A DNA stretch of 64,000 nt from Pseudomonas japonica (lineage in GTDB: Bacteria > Pseudomonadota > Gammaproteobacteria > Pseudomonadales > Pseudomonadaceae): contig NZ_JAAMQU010000010.1 in NCBI RefSeq assembly GCF_013522925.1, forward strand, positions 62,001 through 126,000. Direction: 5' to 3'. The notes under the pieces were generated by a model. It saw nothing but the letters and a program-made list of their open reading frames with translations. It had not been told where the DNA came from and did no database searches. The first letter of the stretch is position 1. The number at the start of each line of letters is the position of its first letter. This document shows, piece by piece, positions 16,952 through 25,622 of the stretch. Made by a program: the position numbers and the translations under genes.

Positions 16952-16969
16952 AGCCTTCAAGGAGCACCC

Positions 16970-18583
16970 ATGAGCGGGGATTTCGATTACATCATCGTTG
17001 GCGCGGGCTCGGCAGGCTGCGTACTGGCCAACCGCTTGAGCGCGAACCCGGCCAACCGCGTGTGCCTGATCGAGGCCGGCCGCCACGACAACAACGTGCG
17101 CATCCACACTCCCGCCGGCACCATCACGCTGTACAAGAGCAAAACCTACAGCTGGAATTTCCTCTCAGCGCCGCAAAAAGCCTTGAACAACCGCCGCCTG
17201 CACACCCCGCGCGGCAAGATGCTCGGCGGCTCGAGCTCGATGAACAGCATGATCTATATCCGCGGCCACGCGTCGGATTACGACCGCTGGGCGGCCGCCG
17301 GTTGCCCCGGCTGGGACTGGCAGAGCGTGCTGCCCTACTTCAAGAAATCCGAGGGTAACCTGCTCGGCCAGAGCATCGCGTACCACGGTAGCGAGGGTGA
17401 ACTGTGTGTCGACCAGCCTCGCGACCCTAACCCGGTATCCCGGTTGTTCGTGAAGGCCGCCGAGCGGGTAGGCTTGCGCCGCAATGACGACTTCAATGGC
17501 GCTGAACTTGAAGGCTGTGGCGTCTATAACGTGACCCAGAAGGACGGCAAACGGCTGTCCAGCTACCGTGCCTTCGTGCAGCCGGTACTCAACCGGCCCA
17601 ATCTCACCGTGATGACAGACTGCGCGGTCACCTCGCTTGCACTGGACGGCAAGCGCGTCACCGGCGTGAACATCATTCGGGCCGGCGTGGCTCAGCAGTT
17701 GCTCGCACGGCGCGAAGTAATCCTCAGCGCGGGCAGCCTGGGCAGCCCTCAGTTGCTGTTGGCGTCTGGCATCGGCCCGGAAGACGAACTGAAACAGGCT
17801 GGGGTGCGGGTTCTGCATCATTTGCCCGGTGTGGGCAAGAACCTGCAGGACCACCTCGACGGGCTGATTACCATCCGCTCCAAAAGCGCTTCCACCCTCG
17901 GCTTTTCATTGGGTGCGCTACCCAGCCTGCTGACCGCGCCGTGGCGTTACCTGCGTGGGCGCAAGGGCTGGCTTACCACCAACTATGTGGAAGCCGGTGG
18001 CTTTGCGCGTACGCCCCTGGCCGATACGTTGCCCGATGTTCAATTCCACTTTGTGCCGGGTTACCGCAGCCACCGTGGGCGGCTGTTCGAGTGGGGCCAC
18101 GGCTACGCCGTGCATACCTGCGTGCTACGCCCCAAAAGCATCGGCGAGCTGCGATTGCAGGCCAACGGCGAACTGGCCATCGACTTCAACTTCCTCGCCG
18201 AACCCGAGGACGCCAAGGTGCTGGTAGAAGGCCTGAAACTTGCCCGCAAAGTGCTGGCCGACCCGCTGTTCGCGCCTATCCGAGGTACCGAAATGCTGCC
18301 CGGCAAGCAGGTGCAAACCGATGAGCAACTGCTGGCCTACATCCGGGAGAACGCCGCCACCGTGTTCCATCCCGTGGGCACCTGCAAAATGGGGCAGGAC
18401 CCGCTCAGCGTGGTCGGCCCGGACCTTCGCGTCCACGGCCTGGAAGGGCTGCGCGTAGCTGATGCCTCGATCATGCCCACGTTGGTCAGCGGCAACACCA
18501 ACGCCCCGTGCATCATGATTGGTGAGAAAGCGGCCGACTTCATTCTCGGTGTTACCGCGTTCAAGGAGATGAAACGCGCCTGA
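16970..18583 (+). CDS. GMC-family FAD alcohol/choline dehydrogenase-like oxidoreductase
   Basis: A 537-residue flavoprotein of the glucose-methanol-choline family. The N-terminal FAD-binding GAGSAG (about residues 10-15), the GMC signature 1 region (RGKMLGGSSSMNSMIYIRG) and signature 2 (AGSLGSPQLLLASGIGP) are present. The C-terminal active-site His in FHPVGTCKMG and Asn in GNTNAPCIM are also intact. Family members oxidise primary alcohols, including choline and alkanols, passing electrons to quinones or oxygen. AAGGAG precedes the start. Pairing with the upstream aldehyde dehydrogenase resembles the BetA/BetB and AlkJ/AlkH logic; the alcohol is unidentified. Confidence 0.9.
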   Translation: MSGDFDYIIVGAGSAGCVLANRLSANPANRVCLIEAGRHDNNVRIHTPAGTITLYKSKTYSWNFLSAPQKALNNRRLHTPRGKMLGGSSSMNSMIYIRGHASDYDRWAAAGCPGWDWQSVLPYFKKSEGNLLGQSIAYHGSEGELCVDQPRDPNPVSRLFVKAAERVGLRRNDDFNGAELEGCGVYNVTQKDGKRLSSYRAFVQPVLNRPNLTVMTDCAVTSLALDGKRVTGVNIIRAGVAQQLLARREVILSAGSLGSPQLLLASGIGPEDELKQAGVRVLHHLPGVGKNLQDHLDGLITIRSKSASTLGFSLGALPSLLTAPWRYLRGRKGWLTTNYVEAGGFARTPLADTLPDVQFHFVPGYRSHRGRLFEWGHGYAVHTCVLRPKSIGELRLQANGELAIDFNFLAEPEDAKVLVEGLKLARKVLADPLFAPIRGTEMLPGKQVQTDEQLLAYIRENAATVFHPVGTCKMGQDPLSVVGPDLRVHGLEGLRVADASIMPTLVSGNTNAPCIMIGEKAADFILGVTAFKEMKRA

Positions 18584-18623
18584 ATGGTATGTTATGTTGT
18601 AACGCCACCGTTCGAGTTGACGT

Positions 18624-19808
18624 ATGTTGCTTTCAGTGCGGGCCGTTCCCCTCTCGGCCCCTTCTTCGATTACCGCTACCGCCCGCCTGAGCGCCATCGA
18701 CGCCCTGCGCGGGCTGGTGATGCTGTTCATGCTGGTGGACCACGCCCGCGAAACCTTCTGGCTGCACAAACAGGTCGGCGACCCCATTGATGCGCTGACG
18801 GTGGACCCCGGCCTGTTCTTCACCCGGCTGCTCAGCGCCCTCTGCGCTCCCGTGTTCATTTTGCTTACCGGGCTATCCGCCTGGCTCTACAGCCAGAAGC
18901 ACAGCGCCCGGGACACGTCGGTATTTTTGCTCAAGCGGGGCCTGTTTCTGATCGTGCTTGAACTCACCCTGGTGAACCTTGCCTGGAACGGCACGCTGCT
19001 GCCCGAAACCCTCTGGCTGCAGGTGATCTGGTGCATTGGCGTGTGCATGGTGGTATTGGCCGGCGCACTGCATTTCAGCCGCCCTGTGCTGCTTGCGCTC
19101 GCGGCGGCGATCATCGGCGGGCATAACCTGCTGGACTCGGTGGTGTTGACCAGCGATTCACCGCTGTTCGTGCCCTGGTCGATATTGCACCAGCGATCGT
19201 TTATCGAACTGGCGGAGGGTATCCGTGCCCGCACCACCTACCCCGTGCTGCCGTGGATCGGGGTGATTCTGTTGGGGTGGGCCATGGGGCCGTGGTTCAG
19301 CCAAGGGGTTTTGCCGGCGCGACGGCGCCAGCGCTTGCTCAACACCGGCGTGGGGCTGCTGGTCGCTTTCGTGGCGATTCGCTGGGCGAATGTGTACGGC
19401 GACCAGCCTTGGGTGCACACCGGGGATACGCTTCGAACCGTCATGAGCTTTCTGACGGCACGGAAATACCCGCCTTCATTGATGTTCCTGCTGCCAACCT
19501 TGGGGCTGGGCCTTCTGCTGCTGGCGGCGCTCGAACGCGTTCAACACTGGCGCGGTACTGCGGTGCTCGCCCTGTACGGCGGCGCGCCGATGTTCTTCTA
19601 CCTGCTGCATTTGTATGTGTTGAAGGCTATGTATGTCGTCGCGGTCAGTGTGTGGGGCACGAATCAGGGGGCTCATTACGGGTTCGAGAACCTGTCCGCA
19701 ATCTGGCTGTGCAGTGCGGTAATGGCCGTGTCGCTGTTCTACCCCACACGGTGGTTCGCCGCCCTCAAGCAGCGGCGGCGGGATGTGGCGTGGTTGAAAT
19801 ATTTTTAA
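18624..19808 (+). CDS. HGSNAT-like / DUF1624 membrane protein, putative acyltransferase
   Basis: A 394-residue polytopic inner-membrane protein with about ten hydrophobic segments. The opening RLSAIDALRGLVMLFMLVDHARE is the signature of the heparan-alpha-glucosaminide N-acetyltransferase/YeiB-type family, whose conserved His (here in VDHARE) takes part in acyl transfer across the membrane. FILLTGLSAWLY in the third segment also fits. Such proteins transfer acetyl groups to sugars or lipids, but bacterial members are mostly uncharacterised. It lies 40 bases after the GMC gene on the same strand, so could be co-transcribed, though no functional link is evident. Confidence 0.8.
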   Translation: MLLSVRAVPLSAPSSITATARLSAIDALRGLVMLFMLVDHARETFWLHKQVGDPIDALTVDPGLFFTRLLSALCAPVFILLTGLSAWLYSQKHSARDTSVFLLKRGLFLIVLELTLVNLAWNGTLLPETLWLQVIWCIGVCMVVLAGALHFSRPVLLALAAAIIGGHNLLDSVVLTSDSPLFVPWSILHQRSFIELAEGIRARTTYPVLPWIGVILLGWAMGPWFSQGVLPARRRQRLLNTGVGLLVAFVAIRWANVYGDQPWVHTGDTLRTVMSFLTARKYPPSLMFLLPTLGLGLLLLAALERVQHWRGTAVLALYGGAPMFFYLLHLYVLKAMYVVAVSVWGTNQGAHYGFENLSAIWLCSAVMAVSLFYPTRWFAALKQRRRDVAWLKYF

Positions 19809-19821
19809 GCCTGCCCGCCCC

Positions 19822-19894
19822 GTAGCAGCACAGCTTGCTGGCGACCGGGGCTGGCATCCGGGCAAAGCCGGACGCGGGCAAGCATCGCGGCTAC
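19822..19894. repeat. REP-like inverted pair between convergent genes
   Basis: GTAGC-AGCACAGCTTGC and the opposing GCGGGCAAGCATCGCGGCTAC form imperfect inverted arms with GC-rich spacers. They resemble Pseudomonas repetitive extragenic palindromes in inverted orientation. The pair overlaps the stop codon of the alpha/beta hydrolase gene and may terminate transcription from both sides. Confidence 0.5.
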
Positions 19895-21057
19895 CCCACC
19901 CTGCCACCCAACCGCCGGGCTACCCAATCGGCGATCCAGGCGCCGGCGTTGGCAGTGTTGTCCAGGCTGCTGTGGTGAATGCCGCCTTCACGGGGCGTGA
20001 ACACCTTGAGTTCCCGGTCCGGGCTGGCGGTGAGCTGCTCGTACGACCGGTGCGCATACTCCAGTGGGATCTGCCGGTCGGCCTCACCATGGGTCACCAG
20101 GAATGGCACTTTGATCTTTTCCATCACGCCGTCGAGGTGTACCTGCTCGGCAATGGCCATGAATTCGCTCATGTCACTGGCGCCCCACACCCAGCGCACA
20201 TGTTCCCAATAATGCGGGACCGGCCGTTCGCCTTCGCGGACCAGCCGACGCTTCTGCACCTCGCCCCAATCATGGTTGGCGCCCCACACCACGCCCAAGG
20301 CAAACCGCGGCTCGAACGCCACCGCCCGCGGGCAGTAATAACCGCCCAGGGAGACGCCCAACAGGCCGATCCGCTCGGGGTCGATCTCGGGGCGCGCTTG
20401 CAGATGGTCCATCACGGGGGCGGCCCATTGCTCGGTATCCACCACGGCAGTCAGCCCATGCAGGCGCAGGGCTTCGCCACTTCCGGGCTGGTCGAGAAAC
20501 AGGCTGGCGATGCCCCGGCGAGCAAGCAATTCCGGAAACAGGCCGGCGCGGTAAACCATCTCCTTGGTGCTGTCCAGGCCGTTGATGACTACCAGGCAAG
20601 GGGCTGGGCCGTTCACGCCCTTGGCGGGGGTGAACAGGCCCGCCAGGTGCGCACCCTTGTAGGGAATTTCAAACCGCTGAGTGTTCGAGCGCGACAGGGC
20701 CAAACCTTCGCTGAACGTGCGCAGAAACTTCGCATACAGCGCCTTGCGCGGCGCATAGCCTTGGGCCTGCATGCGCTCGGCGGTGATGAAATACACTGCG
20801 GCCCGGTCAAGCTTGTCAGCTGCACTCAACAGATTACCGGCAGCCTTGTCTTCCTCGGCGAGCGACACCAGGTTGTCGCCGCCCGCCTCCCAGGCTGTGA
20901 GGAACGCCTGAGTGCCTTCGTCATCACCCTGCCGGGCGATGGCCTTGAGCGGTGCGCACATGGCTTCGATCTCGCCGAGCTTCCCGCCCATTTCAATAGC
21001 CGCAGCCACCGCCAGGCTCCACACGTAATTGGTTTCAAAATACTGGAACATGCTCAT
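19891..21057 (-). CDS. alpha/beta hydrolase with helical N-terminal domain (C-C hydrolase-like, DHPON-hydrolase type)
   Basis: A 388-residue hydrolase. Residues 1-125 are mostly helical, as in 2,6-dihydroxypseudooxynicotine hydrolase and related FrsA-like esterases. The alpha/beta core follows, with nucleophile Ser236 in GVSLGG, Asp327 in HGEADRQIP, and His361 or His362 in GGIHHSS. Characterised relatives cleave carbon-carbon bonds of acyl-substituted rings or esters. The start at 21057 follows AAGGACC. It is the last gene of a twelve-gene operon, 13 bases after an extradiol-dioxygenase-like gene, so cleavage of a ring-fission or acyl-aromatic intermediate is likely; the substrate is unknown. 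Confidence 0.83.
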   Translation of the reverse strand: MSMFQYFETNYVWSLAVAAAIEMGGKLGEIEAMCAPLKAIARQGDDEGTQAFLTAWEAGGDNLVSLAEEDKAAGNLLSAADKLDRAAVYFITAERMQAQGYAPRKALYAKFLRTFSEGLALSRSNTQRFEIPYKGAHLAGLFTPAKGVNGPAPCLVVINGLDSTKEMVYRAGLFPELLARRGIASLFLDQPGSGEALRLHGLTAVVDTEQWAAPVMDHLQARPEIDPERIGLLGVSLGGYYCPRAVAFEPRFALGVVWGANHDWGEVQKRRLVREGERPVPHYWEHVRWVWGASDMSEFMAIAEQVHLDGVMEKIKVPFLVTHGEADRQIPLEYAHRSYEQLTASPDRELKVFTPREGGIHHSSLDNTANAGAWIADWVARRLGGRVG

Positions 21058-21070
21058 GGTCGGTCCTTGT

Positions 21071-22045
21071 TCAGCGGCGGGTTGCCGGGGCATCGCCCTG
21101 GTAGAACGTCACATCCCAGGGGATGTCGTCTTGCATGAAGGCCGGCGGGTTGCTCATCCACTGGGCCGTGCCGAAGCGAAATTCCCATTCACGTGGCACC
21201 CAGTTGTCGTCCAGGTAATCGGTGTCTGCGCCGTATTCGGCCTCGCCGCCGGTAGGTGAGTTGAAGTAGCAGAATATCGCCGAGGCAATCCGGTGCCGCC
21301 CGGTGCCGAGAAAGCCGTGCTGCCAGCCCCGGCGGGTCATATGGTTGGAACCCACCATCACCTCATCGAAGTCCTCCACGCCGAAACAGGTGTGATGGAA
21401 GCGCGGCACGCCACCGGCCCCTGGGGCCTTGTTGTTGAGCAGGAAGGTGTTGTGGTGCTCGTTGGCGCCATCGGCGCGCAGGTAGGTACCGATGCCTTTC
21501 TGATGATCTGAAAGGCGGAAATTGAGGCGGTCCCGGAAGAACGCGAAGGTGGCCCAGTAATCGTCCACCGCGAACACCACATGGTTGATGGTTTTCGGCC
21601 GCGCCCGGGTGCGCCATTTGCGGTGCTGATTCAACCGGTTCACATTACCCGCCGCATTGACAGGGTCCGGCGCGTAGGTAACTTTCTTTCGTTGGAACAC
21701 CCGTAATGCCAGGGCCTGGCCGCAATCGCTGAGAAAATGCCAGGCACCATCATCGCCCAGCCGCACCTCGCGATCGCGCCGCAGGTCGTCCAGCAGCCGT
21801 TGCAGGCTGGCGTCGTTGTCCACGCCCCATACGGTTTCCTTCACCCCGTAGCCTTCATAGCGCGACGCGGGGATGGACGGGTGCGTCAGCTCACGCACGA
21901 TCACCGTAGAGCCTTCGTCCAGCCGGTACACTGTTTCCTCGGCTGAAGCGCTGAGCCGGTCCAGGCCAAAATCGTCGAAGAAACGCGTGGCAGTGGCCAG
22001 GTCTTCAACGCCGTACAGCAGAGTATCGATGCCGACAATGGCCAT
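21071..22045 (-). CDS. two-domain VOC protein, probable type I extradiol ring-cleavage dioxygenase
   Basis: A 324-residue protein with two tandem VOC (glyoxalase-fold) domains split near residue 150. The C-terminal domain keeps a complete 2-His-1-carboxylate set: His155 in INHVVFAV, His217/218 in FHHTCFGV, and Glu268 (or 270) in GGEAEYG. The spacings of about 63 and 50 residues match those of BphC-type catechol dioxygenases. This predicts Fe(II)-dependent meta-cleavage of a vicinal diol. GGAGG precedes the ATG at 22045. Overall similarity to named extradiol enzymes looks low, so the substrate is open. It lies immediately upstream of a C-C-hydrolase-like gene. Confidence 0.75.
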   Translation of the reverse strand: MAIVGIDTLLYGVEDLATATRFFDDFGLDRLSASAEETVYRLDEGSTVIVRELTHPSIPASRYEGYGVKETVWGVDNDASLQRLLDDLRRDREVRLGDDGAWHFLSDCGQALALRVFQRKKVTYAPDPVNAAGNVNRLNQHRKWRTRARPKTINHVVFAVDDYWATFAFFRDRLNFRLSDHQKGIGTYLRADGANEHHNTFLLNNKAPGAGGVPRFHHTCFGVEDFDEVMVGSNHMTRRGWQHGFLGTGRHRIASAIFCYFNSPTGGEAEYGADTDYLDDNWVPREWEFRFGTAQWMSNPPAFMQDDIPWDVTFYQGDAPATRR

Positions 22046-22082
22046 CTTCAAGCCTCCTTTTCAATGAGTAACCGCAGCGATT

Positions 22083-22823
22083 TCAGAACAGAAAACCGCC
22101 GTCCACGTTGAACACCTGGCCGGTCATGTACGCCGAGGCGTCGGACACCAGAAACGCCAGCACCCCACACAGGTCCTCGGGCTCGCCGGTGCGCTTGATC
22201 ATCTGGCTGTTGCGTACCTGCTCGAACAGCCCTGCAGGCAGGGCGGCGCTGCTGCCGGGGTGGCGAATCAAGCCTGGCGAAAGTGCGTTCGCGGTGATGC
22301 CGTCTTCGCCCAATTCCACCGCCAGCGCGCGAGTGAGGCCAATCACTCCCATCTTGGCGGCGATGTAGGCCATAAAGCCCTTTTGTGGCCGGCCGGTGTT
22401 GCTGGACGCCAGGTTGACAATCCTCCCCCAGCCACGCTCGCGCATGCCCGGGACGAAAGCCTGGCTAAGCAGGAACGGGGCATCCAGGGTCACCGCGTGA
22501 CAGTCGCTCCAGTCCAGCAGCGTGGTCGCTTCAAGGCTTTTCAGCGGGATATAGGCCGCGTTGTTCACCAGCACGTCGCAGCGGCCGAAGCGCTCCATTA
22601 CCTGGCCGTACAGGTAGGCGATCTGTTCCGGCTGGCGCAGGTCGCAGGCAAAGCTCTCGGCCTGCCCGCCCCGCTCGCGAACCGCGTTGGCGACGTCTGC
22701 GGTGTCAACACAATCCACCAGGGCGATGCGCAGCCCTTCTTCGGCCAGGCGCAGCGCGAATGCCCGCCCTAGCCCGCCTGCTGCGCCGGTGATCAAGGCC
22801 ACCCGAGTGTCGTTGTGGTTCAT
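22083..22823 (-). CDS. short-chain dehydrogenase/reductase (SDR)
   Basis: A 246-residue classical SDR. The nucleotide motif is TGAAGGLG (residues 12-19), NNAA lies at about 87-90, and the catalytic set is Ser140/141, Tyr153 and Lys157 (YIAAK). An acidic residue at the end of strand 2 (VDCVD) favours NAD. It resembles FabG-type and dihydrodiol dehydrogenases, which cannot be separated by eye. Within the operon it lies 13 bases after the porin gene. Oxidation of a hydroxyl group on a pathway intermediate is the likely role. Confidence 0.87.
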   Translation of the reverse strand: MNHNDTRVALITGAAGGLGRAFALRLAEEGLRIALVDCVDTADVANAVRERGGQAESFACDLRQPEQIAYLYGQVMERFGRCDVLVNNAAYIPLKSLEATTLLDWSDCHAVTLDAPFLLSQAFVPGMRERGWGRIVNLASSNTGRPQKGFMAYIAAKMGVIGLTRALAVELGEDGITANALSPGLIRHPGSSAALPAGLFEQVRNSQMIKRTGEPEDLCGVLAFLVSDASAYMTGQVFNVDGGFLF

Positions 22824-22835
22824 GCCATAGCTCCT

Positions 22836-24278
22836 TCAGTGGCGGCTGTTGAGGCCGAGCAGTTCATCGAACTGGACGTGGAACAACAGCCCGGCGGCAT
22901 AGCCATCGCGGGGGTTGATTCCGGTGTAGGGGTTGAGCCAGCTGCTGGTGCCCCAGGTGCGCAACACGAAGGGGCTGACCACGATGCTGTCGGTGAGGAT
23001 GAAGTTCGCATCCAGCGACACCCCGAATTCGTCCCGCCCGGGCCGGTAGTCGCCGCCGCCGGCTGCGGCGTGCGCCTCCTCGAGAAACGCCTGTTCACGG
23101 GATGTGAGACGGGCCCAGTTGAAATTCAGCGAATAGCTGTCAAACGGCCTGCTACGAAAGGGTGCGGAAAGGATCAGCCCGGCGTTGGCCTGAGTGGCCA
23201 CGCCATTGCTGGTGTCCTCGTCGAAGGTGTGGGTAACGCTGGCGAAGGCCGCCACGGCGGTGGGGGCCGGGTCCTGCCCCTTGCCACCGTCCTGGCGCCA
23301 GAGGGTTTTCTTGCCACCCAGGTACAACCCGCTCACGCCCTTGCTGGTGGCGGACGCTGTGGCGCCATCGGCCACCCGCGAGGTGCCGTTGACAGTGAAG
23401 TATGGGTCGGTCTGGCGGCCGTTGTTATGGAACGCCAGCACCTCCCAGGTTTGCGGATACGCCTCCATGCGGTAGTCGCTGCGATACGCCAGGTTGGCCA
23501 GGTATAAAGTGCTCAGCGTGCCGCCGCTGTCGCCTTCGTCGCGCTCCCATCCATTGGTGAAAGGGTAGGCATTGTTGCTGCGCCACGCACCGACCTGGGC
23601 GCGCAACGCGGGAGTGAAGTCATACCCGATGCGGGCGTTCCAGTTGGCGTAGGGCGGCGGGTTGATGCCAGCGGTGTCCTGCAGAATGGCGTTCACGCAA
23701 CCCAGCGGCACGTTGCACAACGGCAGCGCGAAATAGTTGCCGGCGTTGCTCTTGCCCACTTCGATGGCGAGCTTGTCGTCCAGCAGCTTTTGCTCGTAGG
23801 TGAACAACGTGAGGTGGCTTACCCGGGGAATGTACGGCCCGGGCTTACCCGCCAGCACATCGCCGACCTGGCCGCCGTAGGTCAGGTTGCTGGTCCAGGG
23901 CACATACAGCTGTTCAAAATGCAAGTTGCCGCCAGGCAGCCCCACCAGCCGGTCGAGGTCAAAATCCGCCCCTACGGCGAAAATGGTCAGCGACTCGTGG
24001 TTACCCGTGCTCAGGCCCACGCTGGGGTTGCGCAGGTAAATTTCCGTCATCGACAGGTGGGGGCTGATGCCATGGGCTTTCAGCCAGCGCCCCTGCTCGG
24101 CCAAAGGCTTGTCACTGGCAAGGGGTGCTGCGGGTTCCACGTTCAATACCCGAGGGCCAACTTTCTGGTTGGGGTATTCGGTGGCCATGGTGTCGGCCAC
24201 GGTTTTCGGCTGCTCGGCCCATGCCGGGCACGCCACCGCTATCATCAAGGCACAGCCAACCGCCGCTCGCTCGTTCAT
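22836..24278 (-). CDS. OprB-family carbohydrate-selective outer-membrane porin
   Basis: A 480-residue precursor with a signal peptide ending at about residue 21 (CPAWA-E). A long beta-barrel of alternating aromatic strands follows, ending in aromatic-containing strands (GLLFHVQF). Landmarks are the N-terminal HGISPHLSMTEIY and the repeated W/Y-rich strand pattern of the OprB family. OprB porins admit glucose and other sugars; operon-specific homologues serve other solutes. Located in a catabolic operon next to an MFS gene, it probably forms the outer-membrane entry for the pathway substrate, which might be glycosylated or sugar-like. The leader holds AACAACAA. Confidence 0.85.
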   Translation of the reverse strand: MNERAAVGCALMIAVACPAWAEQPKTVADTMATEYPNQKVGPRVLNVEPAAPLASDKPLAEQGRWLKAHGISPHLSMTEIYLRNPSVGLSTGNHESLTIFAVGADFDLDRLVGLPGGNLHFEQLYVPWTSNLTYGGQVGDVLAGKPGPYIPRVSHLTLFTYEQKLLDDKLAIEVGKSNAGNYFALPLCNVPLGCVNAILQDTAGINPPPYANWNARIGYDFTPALRAQVGAWRSNNAYPFTNGWERDEGDSGGTLSTLYLANLAYRSDYRMEAYPQTWEVLAFHNNGRQTDPYFTVNGTSRVADGATASATSKGVSGLYLGGKKTLWRQDGGKGQDPAPTAVAAFASVTHTFDEDTSNGVATQANAGLILSAPFRSRPFDSYSLNFNWARLTSREQAFLEEAHAAAGGGDYRPGRDEFGVSLDANFILTDSIVVSPFVLRTWGTSSWLNPYTGINPRDGYAAGLLFHVQFDELLGLNSRH

Positions 24279-24290
24279 GTCGGGTCTCTG

Positions 24291-24298
24291 TTGTTGTT
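24291..24298 (-). promoter_or_regulatory. AACAACAA leader motif (Crc/Hfq-type) before the porin gene
   Basis: On the minus strand the porin leader reads AACAACAACAGAGACC before the ATG, a perfect AANAANAA match 12 bases upstream of the start. It would place porin synthesis under catabolite repression; inferred. Confidence 0.45.
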
Positions 24299-24366
24299 TT
24301 TTTCAGGCTGAGAGAGGCCACCCGGCGCCAGTCGCGCCGGTTGGGTTACCACTTAAAAGGGGTGTG

Positions 24367-25584
24367 TCACGGGGTAAGCGGCAGGCCCTGAGGCTGACGC
24401 CGGACCAGGCTGGCCATCAGCGCCAGCACGGCCACACCCATGCACAGCCAGCCGGCCCAGCCCACGGTGGTCGCCAGGTGCCCACTGGCCTTGCCTACGG
24501 CCACTACCAGCAACGGGCTGCAGAACATGCCCAGGCAATAGCTGCCGTACCACATGCCGGTGCCAAGCCCCCGACGTTGCCAAGGCAGCTCGCGCATGTT
24601 CCAGATGGCCAGGGTAGGCAACATCAGCCCGCAGCCCAGGCCGTTGACCAGCGCCACCGCCATGATGCCTTGCCAGCTGTGCATCGCCGGTATCACCACG
24701 AAACTGGTGGCGATCAGGCCGAACGCCAGCGCCAGGCAGTGAGACGTGCGCAGCCCCATGCGGCCCAGCGGGTGCACCGCCAGCGTACCGAGCACGATCA
24801 TCACGCTGCAGGCCGAGGCCACCAGGCCGGCGGTCTGGGGCGATGGCTCGCCGATGTCGCCAAGCAGGTAAGCCATCTGGATCTGCAGCACCATGAACAT
24901 CACCGCGCCGATAAAGGTCACCACGCAAATGCCCAGCAGCACCGAGGGCCGAAAGCGTGGGCCGTTGCCGTTGTGCTGTTCATCCGCGGCCATGCTGGCG
25001 GCGGCTGGTTCCCACAGCATCGCCTTGCTCACCAGCGCCAGCAGCAGCGGCACCGCATACACCACGTAAGGCATGCGCCAGCTGATCTCGCCCAGGGCGC
25101 CACCTACCATGAAGAACACAATGGCCGAGCTGGAGGCGAAGGTGGTTTGCAGTGCCAGGTACTTCTGCCGCTGTGCGCCGCTGTAATAGTCGCCGATCAG
25201 CATGGTGCTGATCGTGACTACCACCGCTTCCACACAGCCCAAGGCCACCCGGCTGACAATGATTGCGTACAGCGAATCGAGGAACATCGGCAGCACGCCG
25301 AACACGCCATAGCCGAAGATGGAACCCACCAGCAATGCCTTGCGTCCGTAGCGATCGGCGAGCAGCCCCACCACCGGGCTGAGCAACGCCACCAGCAGGC
25401 CTGGCACGGTAAGCGCCACGGGGATCAGAAACTCGACGTTGGGCACCTGGGCAAAGTGCGCCTGCATCTGCGGCAGGCTGGGCGCGATCACGATCGCCGC
25501 CATGGGCGACAGGCAGTTGATCAGCAGCAAAAGGTAGGTGGCCAGGGTGGCCTTTGACTGGGTAATGCTCAGCGGAGCGTTCAT
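24367..25584 (-). CDS. MFS transporter (DHA-type, 12 TM)
   Basis: A 405-residue inner-membrane permease with about twelve hydrophobic segments. The MFS motif A is ADRYGRKALL in the loop between TM2 and TM3, and a weaker copy lies after TM8 (HPLGRMGLRT). The start at 25584 follows GGGAGA; an in-frame extension upstream runs through the leader. It lies in the twelve-gene operon between a DenD-like reductase and the OprB porin, so uptake of the pathway substrate is more likely than drug efflux, although the DHA1-like fold allows either. Its leader holds AATAACAATAA. Confidence 0.85.
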   Translation of the reverse strand: MNAPLSITQSKATLATYLLLLINCLSPMAAIVIAPSLPQMQAHFAQVPNVEFLIPVALTVPGLLVALLSPVVGLLADRYGRKALLVGSIFGYGVFGVLPMFLDSLYAIIVSRVALGCVEAVVVTISTMLIGDYYSGAQRQKYLALQTTFASSSAIVFFMVGGALGEISWRMPYVVYAVPLLLALVSKAMLWEPAAASMAADEQHNGNGPRFRPSVLLGICVVTFIGAVMFMVLQIQMAYLLGDIGEPSPQTAGLVASACSVMIVLGTLAVHPLGRMGLRTSHCLALAFGLIATSFVVIPAMHSWQGIMAVALVNGLGCGLMLPTLAIWNMRELPWQRRGLGTGMWYGSYCLGMFCSPLLVVAVGKASGHLATTVGWAGWLCMGVAVLALMASLVRRQPQGLPLTP

Positions 25585-25595
25585 GGTGTCTCCCG

Positions 25596-25606
25596 TTATT
25601 GTTATT
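25596..25606 (-). promoter_or_regulatory. AATAACAATAA leader motif (Crc/Hfq-type) before the MFS gene
   Basis: Minus-strand AATAACAATAA gives two overlapping AANAANAA matches 12 bases before the MFS start, directly adjoining GGGAGA. It is the strongest such motif in this operon. Confidence 0.5.
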
Positions 25607-25622
25607 AGGTGCACGGAGTGTT

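Noticed and set aside
24067..25557. A 496-codon plus-strand open frame
   Set aside because: It is antisense to the porin 5' end and the MFS gene, and its translation is Gln/His/Arg-rich without any domain; the minus-strand proteins have clear family motifs.
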